A DNA stretch of 64,000 nt from Ophiobolus disseminans (Eukaryota > Ascomycota > Dothideomycetes > Pleosporales > Phaeosphaeriaceae), in NCBI GenBank assembly GCA_010093685.1, contig MU006233.1:558001-622000 (forward strand). Direction: 5' to 3'. A program made the position numbers and the translations under genes. Positions 21,905 through 33,009 of this stretch are shown piece by piece. Position 1 is the first letter of the stretch. Every line of letters begins with the position of its first letter. The notes below the pieces were generated by a model. The model saw nothing but the letters and a program-made list of their open reading frames with translations. It did no database searches and was not told the origin of the DNA.

Positions 21905-22203
21905 ACTGGGTTGTAATTATCTATGCCTCGCGCATCTCAATAAATAAATCTTGTATCCAAATGACACATACATGGGTTCTAGAAGCAAAACCTTTCCTTT
22001 GACAATAGGTACAGTACACTCCTTCTCAACGGCCAGGATGTGGAATTACCCGTTCATGTACACATCTCCTCATAAATCTCTCCCATATGCCCCATTTCTC
22101 CTACTCGATCGAAACATCCGGCCGTAAATCATTGGCCTATGAATCGATCAAGAGTATTGTCAACACTTACATCCCTCTCTTGAACGGGCGATGAGCACAG
22201 TAT

Positions 22204-22395
22204 TTAACATCTGTGTAAACTTCGGCGTCGAACACTGATGAGACGATCCGTTGTAGGGTCGAAGGTCAAAGGGTTATGGTCCTCCGATCGTTTATCTTGG
22301 CAGAATCTGACCTGCCTGGGCTTCCAATCCGCGGCCTCGGCGAACGGAAGGGCGACCGTGAGGAGGGACAGGAGAAATGCAAGTGAGAAGCGCAT
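22204..22395 (-). CDS. Possible small secreted protein
   Basis: From the ATG at 22395 the frame opens with MRFSLAFLLSLLTVALPFAEA, a strong signal peptide, followed by KPRQVRFCQDK and a stop after 63 residues. Its 3' structure is doubtful: another frame just downstream reads FDAEVYTDVKYCAHRPFKRG and ends in a GTAAGT donor at about 22168, so the real gene may have one or two more exons or a frameshift. Secretion is likely; function unknown. Confidence 0.38.
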   Translation of the reverse strand: MRFSLAFLLSLLTVALPFAEAADWKPRQVRFCQDKRSEDHNPLTFDPTTDRLISVRRRSLHRC

Positions 22396-22865
22396 TGTTG
22401 TGGTGGGTGGTATTTGTTGGTGCAAGGGGTGTTGTATGCAGTGGAAGGGTGTTTGGTCAATTAGGGCCGGTGCGGGTCTACGGATAGTATGCGGAATAAG
22501 TTACAACGTACTGAGAGAAAGCTGAAGGGAGAGAAATGGAGGTCAATACATCCTGTACATGGGAAATTAATCTTGGTTGATATCAGAACAACCATGGGCC
22601 TGGGAACCAGACACGTTATCCAGGGTTTTTGCGTCGAAGCTGTACCACGGTTTGATGAAGCGAGGCATCCTCACCCGATACACCCTGCAGGCAACCATCT
22701 CCTGTCCTCGGGACAGGCAAGAAAGAAATTTTAGTTCTTTGATTTTGAAATCGTGAGTTGCAAGATTGAAACAATTTTCTCTCATGGTCGCGTAAACGTG
22801 AAGACGATGCATGCAGAAAAGGAATCCAAAATGATAAATAGCGTAGCAAGTATGTATCTCGCACA
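22396..22865. other. Intergenic, no gene seen
   Basis: 470 bp between the small secreted candidate and the F-box gene. Nothing supportable. Confidence 0.5.
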
Positions 22866-24374
22866 TTACTCTTCCGAAGTCATCACGATGCCGCCCACCC
22901 TGGCATCAAATTCGCGCTTCCACTGCGGCATCATCGACCTCGGCAGCGGTTCCGCCTTATGCTCTTCGAATACCTCCAACACTACACCGTGATCGTCGGC
23001 CATCTTCTGCGCCGTACTGTACATGTACTGCCGTATGACCGACTTCTTGAGTTGCGTCAATTTGTCCACGCTTCGATCTTTGACGTTCTTGAACAGTGCC
23101 ATGAGTGCATCCTCGGACGGCGAAGGGTAATCCGTGTTGACTTGTAATTCTCGAATGCTTGGAGGCAGCATATCACCCATACAGGGTATGTCGATAAGAG
23201 TCCATGGGTTTGCGCCTTCGGGAATATATGCTTCTCGGCCTAGGCGTTGGCCGCTTTCTAGCGGTGGTCCGCAGAAGGGAGCAACGTCGACCTCTAGCTT
23301 CTCCAGCTTGTCGAAGCGCATGAAGGAAGATAAACCATTGACAACTTCCCCGTGTAGTTCGTCTACGGTTATTGCGAGCTCCTTCAGATTACCACCGCAG
23401 TAGTTGGCGAGTGCTTCCAAGAACTCGCCAGGGTTCCAGTCGTACTCGAGCCCGTCCCACTTCGTCTGATGAGAGTAGCGAAAAATGGTGATAGCGGGAG
23501 TGTTCGCTAGGAGAACAGATAAGCCACTCGCATCGATGCAACAACTGGCAAGCTCTATCCTCGTGAGCGGCGATTTGAGGGTCGGATTGGGCCACTCGAA
23601 AGGCACGTTGCCCCAGTCATCTTGAACCGCCACACAACTGACGGCGAACAGGTTTCGAATGCTTTTGAGACACATGAACGGCTGGAGGCATTGCAAGCCA
23701 ACACGCAGGTCGTATCCCTCTTCCACGAATGGTAGGAGTGTCTCTAAGGAGCTCAGCGGCCGCAGGCGGCGATTGCTATTATTTGACATGGCAACGAGCG
23801 ACTCGACAGCTGGCACCAGGGCTTCTGCTGCCTCGTTGCTGCGAACCTCGTGCCATCGGTCGGGTAGCTGAATTTCCTTGATGTTGGGAAGGAGGGCGAG
23901 TAGAGCAACAGTCGCATACAGTTTATCCACATTCAGTTGTTCGCCCGCTGCATCTTCTTCGAGTATTTGTTGCCACCATTCGTCCTGATCGGCCATAGCA
24001 TAGTACTCGGCACTTCGCAGCAGATTCTTGATTTTGCTCATGGCGTTCTCATCCTCCCGAAATTCGTACCCGTTCAGCTCGTGGCTTACTTCATCGTGTG
24101 CACGTCGGTCCCATAAACTCAAACTTTCGATGTATTCGGCAATAATGGGCTCTCGTGATATCTCATAAAGAACGCTAAGCGTATCGCCGCGCCGTGCCGG
24201 GTGCGCATTATTTGTGTGGCTCCATCGTCTCCTGAGTTCGTTGTGGTGCGCTATTTGTGTATTCGCACGTTCAAATACAGCTTTACAAGAGAGTGCAAAG
24301 CTTTCGAGACCATTGGGAACCGTAATGTCGATGATGAGGTCGATGATCTCGGGTGGTAAGTCGAGGAGACCCAT
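22866..24374 (-). CDS. F-box domain protein
   Basis: A single exon of 502 residues from the ATG at 24374; a longer frame begins at 24434. It opens with MGLLDLPPEIIDLIIDITVP, a clear F-box (L-P-x-E-I-x-x-x-I), followed by FALSCKAVFERANTQ. The remainder is helical with Leu-spaced segments such as LTRIELASCCIDASGLSVLL and LEKLEVDVAPFC, loosely like leucine-rich repeats. F-box proteins bind Skp1 and bring substrates to SCF ubiquitin ligases. The target is unknown. The gene is intact, unlike several of the 2EXR-like copies nearby. Confidence 0.72.
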   Translation of the reverse strand: MGLLDLPPEIIDLIIDITVPNGLESFALSCKAVFERANTQIAHHNELRRRWSHTNNAHPARRGDTLSVLYEISREPIIAEYIESLSLWDRRAHDEVSHELNGYEFREDENAMSKIKNLLRSAEYYAMADQDEWWQQILEEDAAGEQLNVDKLYATVALLALLPNIKEIQLPDRWHEVRSNEAAEALVPAVESLVAMSNNSNRRLRPLSSLETLLPFVEEGYDLRVGLQCLQPFMCLKSIRNLFAVSCVAVQDDWGNVPFEWPNPTLKSPLTRIELASCCIDASGLSVLLANTPAITIFRYSHQTKWDGLEYDWNPGEFLEALANYCGGNLKELAITVDELHGEVVNGLSSFMRFDKLEKLEVDVAPFCGPPLESGQRLGREAYIPEGANPWTLIDIPCMGDMLPPSIRELQVNTDYPSPSEDALMALFKNVKDRSVDKLTQLKKSVIRQYMYSTAQKMADDHGVVLEVFEEHKAEPLPRSMMPQWKREFDARVGGIVMTSEE

Positions 24375-24954
24375 GGTGGGGTTCAGAGACAAGCAAACTG
24401 AGCGAGGAGGGGCAATCGCAGGAGGAGGGGTCAACCCAAGCTCAGAAGTTATAACGACATGTATACCAACACCCTTGGAAGGTACAGAAAGCCGAGCCTC
24501 AATGTAGTAAGGATGTAAGAAGATTTTGGTTTGTTCTAGGTAGTGAACAGCATGACATTCGTCTCCCGGGAGCCTATCGCGCGACGAATCAAAATTGGCA
24601 CTCGGTCTTATCCTCCGCGAGCAATCAGACGAAGCGCAGGATTCTCGCCTTCCTTGTTAAGTGCTAGCGTTATCAGACCCACACGAGATCTGTTGTACCT
24701 GTCCCAAATGCATGCGTACTCGGGATCCTACGTTGGACCTTAAGCCGTATGCTTGTGGTTGCGGTCGGCTTCACTTTGTTGATGAACGTCAGCAACCAAC
24801 GTCAGCCTCAGGTTGAAACCTTTTCTTCGAGCTTATGTTAGAGAGGAAATAGATAGTGTGCGTCAAGGCGCAAAGAGTGGAGATCTGTAAACATTATTTG
24901 GGCATATCTAGCCTCCTACCACTCCTTGTAACATTAGATCGTCTATCTAAGGCC
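24375..24954. other. Intergenic, no gene seen
   Basis: 580 bp between the F-box start and the 3' end of the BCS1-like pseudogene. Nothing supportable. Confidence 0.5.
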
Positions 24955-27517
24955 TCAATAGGCTATCGACCCACGTTGCGACCAATGGCCTCCGGTGTCG
25001 CCATTTGCATCACCGAAGATATGCAATATCTCGTAGTCTTCCAGAGGTTGAGGACTCCTCGAGCGAAGACACACAGTATGCGCCATTTGCCCGGCATCAT
25101 CGTCCCATGGGTTTGTATCTGAAGCCTCGACGATTGGCTGATGATAGGGATATACATTTCCGTGACCAACAACGTCAGGGTGACTAGGTCGACGACGATG
25201 CTGGAACGTGACTGCAAGTTGACTCTTAGTAGAGCATGGTATATAGAAGAAGTCAGACTTACAATCTTCTTCTGTCTTTTCCTCACGCGGAAAGTCGTCT
25301 TGTGACGCACTCAAAGGGTTGCTAGAAGGCGGGGTCATCAAGGACGAGCTTGGAGGTGTTGGCAACTGATGTGCAGCTGCAGCTGGATTGACGAAACGTT
25401 GAAGAAGAATTGGAGGTCCAAACGATGGAACTTGAACACGATTGATTTGTTGCATCCCCGATTTGGGACATGACGGCGCAGAACCATAAAGACCCAAGTG
25501 CTTAGCTTCCTGCATCGGTTGGTCGTCCCCAAACATGATTGGGGGAGCTCCGTGGAGACTGAGATTCGTCATCCGCGTGGTAGGGCGATTGATTTTTTGT
25601 CGTGGATGTCTTCGTTTCGGCATCTCATTCATCTCGAAGCTGTAGCCGTCTCTAGAGTTCTCATGAAGATACGACTGCGGTGTGGTGCACGACCCAACAG
25701 GCTCCAACTGCCGCGCTTCATCTTCTCCATTGAACGGTCCTGGACGCGATCTTGAGCTGGGTAGTAGGTTCCACAGGCTAGTTCAGGATCGATGCGAATG
25801 CCAACAAAGTCATCAACGGGCACTCGATGGTACGCGGTGTCGTAGCGCTCGGTGCCCTCCGATCGCTGCATGTCACTCAGCTTTTGATGTTTCGACCGTC
25901 CGAGGCTCGCATAAACTTCTTCATCTGGTTCTGAGCCCTCCTCGTCTGTCGCTAAGATGCCAGCTTTGGCCTTTTGCTGTCTGTTGATGTCGTATTCAAA
26001 CTCATGCTTGCCAGCAATCCGTTCTTCTACGAACTTCGGGAAGTCCTTGAGGGCCTCGATTGGCTGGCCACGATGTTCCATACAGAACTCTTGAATCTCA
26101 CAGGGTGTGGACATGTCATGAGGAATCTTCTTGCCAAACTTTGTAGCCAGATGAGCTATGGCATCCGCAGGGAACTTCTCCTTCGGATCGTTGCCAAAGA
26201 TCCGGGGAAAGGTACATGCTGCGGACATTGTGGTGCTGTATCCCAGATATATTTTGCGATCAATCCCACCGGGACGGTGAACAGCCTTATCAAGCGCATC
26301 GGGAGCGTTTGTCGTCAAGATAATGAGTCGACCTTCTGCAGCCCCAAAGCCGTCCAGGGTGTTCAACAAGCCACTCAGAGTCACTCGAGTTTTCTTATTA
26401 GACATTTCGTGATCGTGGTTATCATCGTAGTCATCGTATTGCTGATCGAAGTCTTCGTCATAATCCTCATGGTCATTATCCCTGTCATGAGAATGGTTCT
26501 CCTGGGGATTTCTGCGGCCGCCGGATGCATTGGCTTCCATGAAGTCTTCTCGAACGATACCGGCCGCATCTATGTCCTCCATCAAGACGACGCAACGAGA
26601 TGGTAATCGTTTGAAGATGTCCTGTAAATCGGTGTCGCTCATTTCGGTCAAGTCAACGACGAACAGCTCCAAACCATATTCACTTGTGATGGCTTGGGAC
26701 AAGGACGTTTGGCCAGTCCCTAGTGGCCCATATAGGAGATAGCCCCGGCGATATGGCGTCCCATTGTTCCGATAGAATAACTTCGTGTCTTTATCGAAGA
26801 ACCGTTGCAAGTCGGAAAGAAGAGCTTGCTTTGCAACTGGTTCCATGTCAATCGTTGCCAAACTTTGCCTGGTGGCCGTTTACTGTTCTCGGCTTCGGCA
26901 GCGCATGTAGGTGATCTGCAGAAGCTTCTCCCGCTTCTCGGAAACCTCATCAACATGAGCCATGAGGTCCTTCATGGGTTGCGAGCTGCCCCAAAGGCAC
27001 CGCAATGTTAAGGAACCTGTGGTGCCTCTCGGCTTATGCAGCATGAAGGATATTCCTTGGAATAAGAAAAAGCGGTGACCCTCTGCGGTCAGAAACTCCT
27101 GGATGCTGGTGTCTCGAGGACTATTCCAGTTATTGCCGTAGGTAACGTTCCTCAACTCTAAAGTCTCGGAGGTAGGCAGCCACGACAAGAGCGAGGTACT
27201 GGTTGCTTGCTGGCCCAAATGTCGAGATTGACAGCCTCAGTCGTCCTCATATCAATGTGTGTTGTATTCGTGAAATGGTTGCGCAGCCAGTCGATCGTGT
27301 TGCATCCATACCTTTTGGCTGGAATGAGAAAAGTGATCGCCCAGCCCAGACTTGATAGTTTCATTCCTGTCTCGTTCTTGATCCATGTTTGAACGGTCTG
27401 GAAGAGGCCAGATTTCATGCTCGCCTCGATATCGACGTTGAAAATCGTGTCGAGCCATGTTGGCTTTCGGATGGTATCGACATTCGAGTGTTTCCTATCG
27501 GTGAAATCCTCCGCCAT
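24955..27517 (-). pseudogene. BCS1-like AAA ATPase, decayed
   Basis: The family order is complete but broken. Exon-like part 27517 to about 27200 carries the BCS1 N-terminal domain (AKRYGCNTIDWLRNHF); the frame shifts by one near 27170-27215 with no intron room. The next part (27218-26880) runs to an in-frame TAA at 26880-26882, and the same frame continues with ATRQSLATIDMEP into the AAA domain. The Walker A site reads YGPLGTGQTSLS, Gln replacing the ATP-binding Lys (codon 26709-26711). Walker B (VVLMEDID) and TTN are intact, while the usual RPGRxD reads RPGGID (26265-26267). The distal part (24955-25707) is in another frame and holds a clean 51-bp intron (25212-25262). BCS1 relatives are mitochondrial membrane AAA proteins; this copy should not hydrolyse ATP. 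Confidence 0.75.
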
Positions 27518-29165
27518 GGCAAACCTTATCCTCGGTCAGAAGCGCCTTTGTACTTGGAGGGGGGTTAAGGTGGAGGACTTGAGGGTGTATGTTTTCGTGG
27601 AGGTGATTGGGTCCAAAGAGAGGCTCATCTGCAGGAGAACTTCCTTGACATATGCAACGGTTTAAGACTGCTCACGCCTCTGCCTTCTGTTTCAAGGCTT
27701 CTAGGGTACTTTGCCCACTGTCTGCTTTCACACAGCATACTAGCCTGGCGAACATGATTATATAATACGACAAAGGAATATGTATAGAACCATCGGTAAA
27801 TCGAGATGAGAACAGAGTCAAAACGGTCTTTATTTGAAGGGGAAGCACAGCTCGATTGCGGAGTAACAATTGCCCTACGTATGATTTTCACTTGCCTGCG
27901 AAGCAATTAGTGGGCGCTTTGCGACAAACCAACAAAGATAGTATAGGTAGGAGTAGGCTTTTTCCTGAATCGATAGTGCTTGTGTATCGGTCGAGGATTG
28001 AGTAATGAACGGATTTTGTGTCCTCGCGACCCTCAGTCGGAAGTCGCAACTGTGACCTGTTCCGAGAGTAGGCAACGCAGAAAACAAAATCCCAAGCGAA
28101 CCGTCAACTTTGGCGAAGACGAGATGGAAGCATTCGAGGACATGATGATGTAGCAAGAGCAAAAGTGAATACGGGAGCGAAAACCTGGAGGCGTGATGCG
28201 CCACCAACAAAGCTAGGCTGCATCAAGATGACGCTAGTAAGCTAGCTCCTGGGCTCAACTTGCAACCTGCGAGGTCCACGGGTGGTACCCTTCAATTCCT
28301 ATCTCAGAAACCCCTGGAGAAGGTATCCTCCGAAATATGAAGTCGCCGTATCGGGTTGCACGTTTGCTTCTGATACTCGCTCTTTCCACGCTACCTTTTC
28401 GCGCACTCTACGGTTGCTTCGCTATGCTTTGGGCGGAGCCACATTCGCAGCTGGGCCCCGAAGACGTCAAGGGCGAACTCTCTCAGACGCCATCATCACA
28501 AGAGATCGTGTGTCGTAGCCTGATGCTCAATGGATACATGTCAGTGGCTAACAATATGAAAGGCTGCGTCAATGAATACGTTGTGGGACATGTGGGACGA
28601 AGATCATTGCAAGAATATTTGCGCAGCATCGTGGACTGCATGCAGATTGAGACACTGCGATAACGTTCCTGGCGTGCGGAGACCTGATGAACTGTGATGC
28701 TCTCAACGCATACGACAGACAGCATCGGTGCCGCATGCATGGTCGATGGCCGATCTCCATTGTATCAACTTCCTATCCGAAGTACAACCTTTGACGCACC
28801 CGAATTTACCCAAGCTTGTACTTTTCGATACGCAATCACTCGTAAGACGCGATTAGAAGAAATAATGTTTTTATCAGTATCGATCCATGTGGGGTCGGAG
28901 GGCCGGCGCAGCGAGGGTAAATACATGCCGGTCGACCCCACACTATCCTGATATGACCACAAGCAATGTTCAAGACTTCATATTGCTAGATAGAGTGTTT
29001 AGCATGGAACATCTATCTCAGAACTTCCAGAAACATGGCTTCATGCAGGAACAGGGAGTTTGATACCGGGCTAGCAAACCCGGGTAAAATCAACAAAGGT
29101 TTAAAAAGTTGGGCCGACCGTTTGTCGATTACATATCTCGAGCCTTCAAACTACCCGATCTCATT
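27518..29165. other. 1.6-kb gene-poor stretch
   Basis: No supportable gene. A 108-codon frame at 28337-28663 begins with a hydrophobic segment (VARLLLILALSTL) but shows no family features or good start context, and frames at 27875-28210 (minus) look like noise. TTTAAAAAG at about 29100 lies 60 bp upstream of the DUF8021 start and could be part of its promoter. Confidence 0.5.
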
Positions 29166-30044
29166 ATGGCGCCAACAATACTAGTCCTTGCCACCATGGC
29201 AACCGTTGCGATGGCATTCGAGTGCACACGATCGCATCTCCAGAGTGTCGCAACTCAATACGTGGACTTGATGGCGACCGGCCAGCATGACCGTTTCGAG
29301 AACCTCGCATACGATATGGTGTACGTGGAGAACAATAAAACCGCCAACATCTTGAACGGCACTCCAGCGTTCGGCATGACGATGGACTTCAATCGATCGA
29401 TTTACGACACAACGCAATGCAAGACCTTTACAGAAATCATAGTTACCGATCCTTTGCACCCATATGTCATTCATACACAGTTGACCCTCGATCAAGAAGG
29501 GAATGTGAATTTGATCGACAGTCTGGTCACTGATAAAGGCGATTGGGCATTCAACGCGAACGGCACAAAGACCTGGAATGATCAAGAGAAATGGGATCCT
29601 ATCCCAGAAGGCAAACAAGATCGAAGAGAAGTTATCAAAGCAGCAGGCGACGCCTATGCCGACCGATGCAACGATGTTACAGTCCAAGTACCTTTCGGAA
29701 CACCTTGCGCACGTCTCGAAGGCGGCGCATACACCGGACGTGGCAACTTGTCAGCAAACACGTGCGACATTGGTGGATTGCCAGAACACATCCCGATGGT
29801 GAATCGCAGATACGTCGTAGATGAAGTATACGGTGTGGTGGACATTTTCATGGGATTCACAGGCCTTGACCGCACGCGCAACGACGTGGGTACACCGGAT
29901 AGCCATCTGTTCAGGGTGGAAAATAGCAAGATCCGGTACATTCATACTGCAAGCGCATGTTTCGTTGATGGATGTGGTATGAACGGCACCGGACCGCCAC
30001 CAGGTGTTATTATCGGGCGTCAAGGATCTGTGTGGGTTGGGTGA
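29166..30044 (+). CDS. Secreted DUF8021-type protein
   Basis: A single exon of 292 residues. The start at 29166 gives MAPTILVLATMATVAMA, a signal peptide cleaved before FECTR; an upstream in-frame ATG at 29109 would bury it. Several N-glycosylation sites (NKT, NGT, NRS, NLS) and paired cysteines are present. The body shows RYVVDEVYGVVDIFMGFTGL, SHLFRVENSKIRYIHT and a C-terminal GCGMNGTGPPPG, as in fungal DUF8021 proteins, which are predicted to have an NTF2-like fold. It is extracellular or cell-wall associated. Function unknown. The family name is from memory of this pattern and should be confirmed. Confidence 0.72.
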   Translation: MAPTILVLATMATVAMAFECTRSHLQSVATQYVDLMATGQHDRFENLAYDMVYVENNKTANILNGTPAFGMTMDFNRSIYDTTQCKTFTEIIVTDPLHPYVIHTQLTLDQEGNVNLIDSLVTDKGDWAFNANGTKTWNDQEKWDPIPEGKQDRREVIKAAGDAYADRCNDVTVQVPFGTPCARLEGGAYTGRGNLSANTCDIGGLPEHIPMVNRRYVVDEVYGVVDIFMGFTGLDRTRNDVGTPDSHLFRVENSKIRYIHTASACFVDGCGMNGTGPPPGVIIGRQGSVWVG

Positions 30045-30277
30045 ATTTGAGTAATGTCTCAAATGGATGATGAAGAAGGGGTGATACTTGTGGATGACCA
30101 AGACAGCATCAAAACAGGGAAAAACCATGTTTCACTTGTCTCACGATCTACTCTTCCGCTGTACTATATCTTTAAACACCTTTTTCATTGCGCAAACTCT
30201 TCCCATTCTCTACGCCAACCATCACACTCACCGATCTTACACCTAAACATCGCCCTTCAACCAAGGTGCATTTCAAG

Positions 30278-30520
30278 ATGTGCCAGCAACTCAAAATGGG
30301 CTTCACCGACTGTCCACACGTCGTACGCGATCTCTACATTCTTCCTTGTAAGCCTGGACCCGAGCCGGGCTTATGTGCCTACAAGCGAACAGGGAGACCG
30401 GACTACCTCTGGTTGGAGACGCAGGAAATAGGCAAATGCCTCTTTTGCATGCTCGAGGAGCAGGACAGAAAAGACAAGCAAAAGAGAAGGAAGGATGCGT
30501 TTCGGAGGATGGACTTGTGA
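30278..30520 (+). CDS. Small cysteine-containing hypothetical protein
   Basis: 80 residues from the ATG at 30278, which is preceded by TTTCAAG and follows TTTAAACACC at 30170. Six cysteines (two as CLFC) and a strongly basic tail (DRKDKQKRRKDAFRR). There is no signal peptide. Small cytosolic proteins of this type are common in this fungal group. An in-frame upstream ATG at 30188 is possible. Function unknown. Confidence 0.45.
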   Translation: MCQQLKMGFTDCPHVVRDLYILPCKPGPEPGLCAYKRTGRPDYLWLETQEIGKCLFCMLEEQDRKDKQKRRKDAFRRMDL

Positions 30521-30662
30521 CGATGCACAATGCCGTTCCGAATGTCACCAGCATTCATTCCAATCCTCTTCACAAACAAATTCACACCGCTCCTTCAATT
30601 TGACATCACAACATGAATACTAGAAGTATAGACACCATCAATAAATACCCTCAAACGCAACG

Positions 30663-31544
30663 ATGTCCAACGTTCCTTTCTCCTCCACCCCTCCACTAAG
30701 AATGACCACCTTCAAGCTCCCACGAACAACCCCTCCACCTCTCCAGTCAAATCAAATCCTCTTTCTAACCCTCCCCCTCGAACTCCGCGAACAAATCTAC
30801 TTCCACGCCACCTTCATCGGCGCCCCACTACCCTACTACCTCGCCGTGAGCGCCGCAGACGCCATCCACGGCACCGACCCGCGCTACCCCAACTTCCTTC
30901 CCACCCTCGCGCGCATCAACGAATCCACACGCATCGATGTCGGACTCTGGTTCATTCGAAACACTGAGTTTGGACTGCTGTATCCACAGCGCATCTCCCA
31001 TTTCTGTGCCTTCTTGGCTACGTTTCCTAATCTCGAGGGTTTCGAGGCGATAAGACGATTGGATTGTCAGCTTTTCGGACGGTATAGACCAGATGCAGGG
31101 GAAGCGAATGCTTATATTGCTTTCATGCTACGGTGCGCGAGGTTGACGCAAGTCCGGATCAAGTTCGTGGTGTGGGAATTGTTGAAGCGGAGGTTCACCC
31201 ATACGAGACGGATGCCGCGTACGCCGTGGGAGCTGGAGGTGCAGGCAGGCGAGATGTTGTCAGTAGAGCGCATTGTGGAGATGTATCGTTTAGAGGAAAT
31301 GTTTGGTTTAGTGAGTTTGACGACGCTGACGATTGAGTTTTGGCCGAAGGCAACGGCGTATACAACCAGGGGTGTGAGGACTGTGGTGCCGGATTGTGGG
31401 CCGCTGTTGCAGAAGTTGGTGGAGTGGTTGAGGAAGGGATTTGCAGAGAGGGGGAGAGATGTGAGGGTTGGGCTTGTGGAGAGTGGGAGTGAGGGATTGC
31501 GATGGAGTGGAGGAAGTGAGCGGATGGTTATGAGGAGTGCTTGA
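30663..31544 (+). CDS. 2EXR/F-box-like protein
   Basis: A single exon of 293 residues; a second Met at codon 14 could also start it. After a Pro/Thr-rich leader comes LFLTLPLELREQIYFHATF, the hallmark of the fungal LPxELRxxIY family (2EXR/F-box-like). Later segments, LARINESTRIDVGLWFIRNTEF and a conserved helix-rich C-terminus, fit full-length members. The gene is intact, and GC at codon third positions is high at the 5' end. Members are numerous and fast-evolving, with no known molecular role; F-box-like adaptor function is a guess. Confidence 0.62.
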   Translation: MSNVPFSSTPPLRMTTFKLPRTTPPPLQSNQILFLTLPLELREQIYFHATFIGAPLPYYLAVSAADAIHGTDPRYPNFLPTLARINESTRIDVGLWFIRNTEFGLLYPQRISHFCAFLATFPNLEGFEAIRRLDCQLFGRYRPDAGEANAYIAFMLRCARLTQVRIKFVVWELLKRRFTHTRRMPRTPWELEVQAGEMLSVERIVEMYRLEEMFGLVSLTTLTIEFWPKATAYTTRGVRTVVPDCGPLLQKLVEWLRKGFAERGRDVRVGLVESGSEGLRWSGGSERMVMRSA

Positions 31545-32067
31545 GCGGTCCGTTGGTGCAGCTTATTCCCCTTTGATGTAGGACAAGGATCTACAGATTA
31601 TTGTGAGAGATACTGGAAATAGACATGATAACAAAGACCGTGTGAGGCCTGGTGGATACGAAGGTGCGACGTAAGTGACTACCCTAGTTGCCTAGGTGTC
31701 ATCGGCCTACATAGTTAGCAAAGCGAAAGCAATACAAGATGCGCGTTATGCGAAGTTTTCAGGTGTCGCAGCGTCCGATTACAGTGATCATGTTGTCGAA
31801 CGCGTTGGTGTTCAGCCTCATTCCAGGTCGACCAATCAATGTCTCGTCATTCCAGCTGACAATGACGTCGTTGCGTCAAGATCCCTGCAAATCTGGGGTA
31901 GCTTCAAACGGTCCCATCAAAGCGCGTCCAAGGGAGCCTAATGGCGAGGTTACTATCGGCTGTAGACCGCTTGCTTATCTACCTCTCCTCTTCTCTGCCT
32001 CTGAAAGAACGCGTTCAAAGCACTCCAACAACTTTGAAGAAAGCACCATACGATAACTATATCTACT
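31545..32067. other. Intergenic, no gene seen
   Basis: 523 bp between the 2EXR-like gene and the CPV-repeat gene. Nothing supportable. Confidence 0.5.
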
Positions 32068-32554
32068 ATGTCTTGCCCAGTAATCGGAACAACAAACGAC
32101 GTCCTCCCACCAAACCATCCAGACGTCGACTTGTCGAAAGATGGCCAGACTGTACGTACCACACTCTTCCTCCCCTCCCTCCAAATCCCTCTCCTATACT
32201 AACACCCCACAGTGCCCGGTCGTCGGCGCAACCACCGACCACCACCACAACCTAACCTCGCACCCGCCCGTCCCCACCTCCTCCACCACCGCCACGCGCT
32301 GCCCCGTCCTCGCATCCGCCGTCAACGACCCCGCCGCCCAGAAAATGGACGACGCCCTATGCCCCGTCGTCGGCACCGCGACAACCGTCCTTCCGCCCGA
32401 CCACCCCGATATGCTGCAGGCCAAGGAGGGCGACGTGTGTCCGGTTACCAAGGCGAGTGTCGGACACCATTTGGATAAGGTCGTGAGTCATCCGAGTGTG
32501 GAAGGTGCGGAGGGGGCAGTGTGTCCGGTTACGGGGAAGGGGGGGAGTTCGTAG
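32068..32554 (+). CDS. CPV-repeat protein
   Basis: Two exons, 32068-32151 and 32213-32554, over a 61-bp GTACGT...CTATACTAACACCCCACAG intron, give 141 residues. The whole protein is built of six irregular units of 16-25 residues, each opening with Cys-Pro-Val: CPVIGTTNDVLPPNHP, CPVVGATTDHHHN, CPVLASAVND, CPVVGTATTVLPPDHP, CPVTKASVGHHLD and CPVTGKGGSS. Units 1 and 4 are nearly the same. All six cysteines sit in CP motifs and His residues follow in most units. There is no signal peptide. Cys-Pro dipeptides with a downstream His are known as heme-regulatory motifs, so heme or metal sensing is possible but unproven. I know no named family for it. Confidence 0.7.
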
Positions 32555-33009
32555 AGATGGGAGGGTAGGGCTGGGGGAGGGATGGTAGTAAGAATGGAAT
32601 GACATAAATGATTGAATGCCTCGAGGATCTTCTGGCGCCGCAATCATGCAGCAAGATGATCTGATGACATTGCTCTACTTCTGGCAACCTGTCGCGTTCG
32701 GTAAACGAATCCTTCCCTCTATTCTCTCCCACTACCATGTAAGCATCTCAATCCCCGCCGGCACCCCATCCCATGTGTCTCCAGCATATACCCCGCCAGC
32801 GTTGTATAACACAGATGTGTGCCAGTTGTCACAATCACCATGGCGCGACACTATAAGGATGTTTGGTCACGGATAGCAGAGAGTATCGAATCATCATTCA
32901 TGACTATCGTAACGTCTCCAGGATGCTAGCCTCCTCTCAAAGACTCCAATTTCGCCGGCTGCAAGCACTTCTCGAAACAACGCCATCAAAGCGCAACGAT
33001 CAAATTAAC
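32555..33009. other. Intergenic between convergent genes
   Basis: 455 bp between the ends of the CPV-repeat gene and the catalase fragment. No gene seen. Confidence 0.5.

Noticed and set aside
24955..25707. Independent gene downstream of the AAA ATPase
   Set aside because: It has no start of its own and overlaps the ATPase end in another frame, so it is read as the frameshifted tail.
28337..28663. 108-codon frame with hydrophobic start
   Set aside because: The hydrophobic segment is interrupted by charged residues, and no conserved tail or splice signals are seen.
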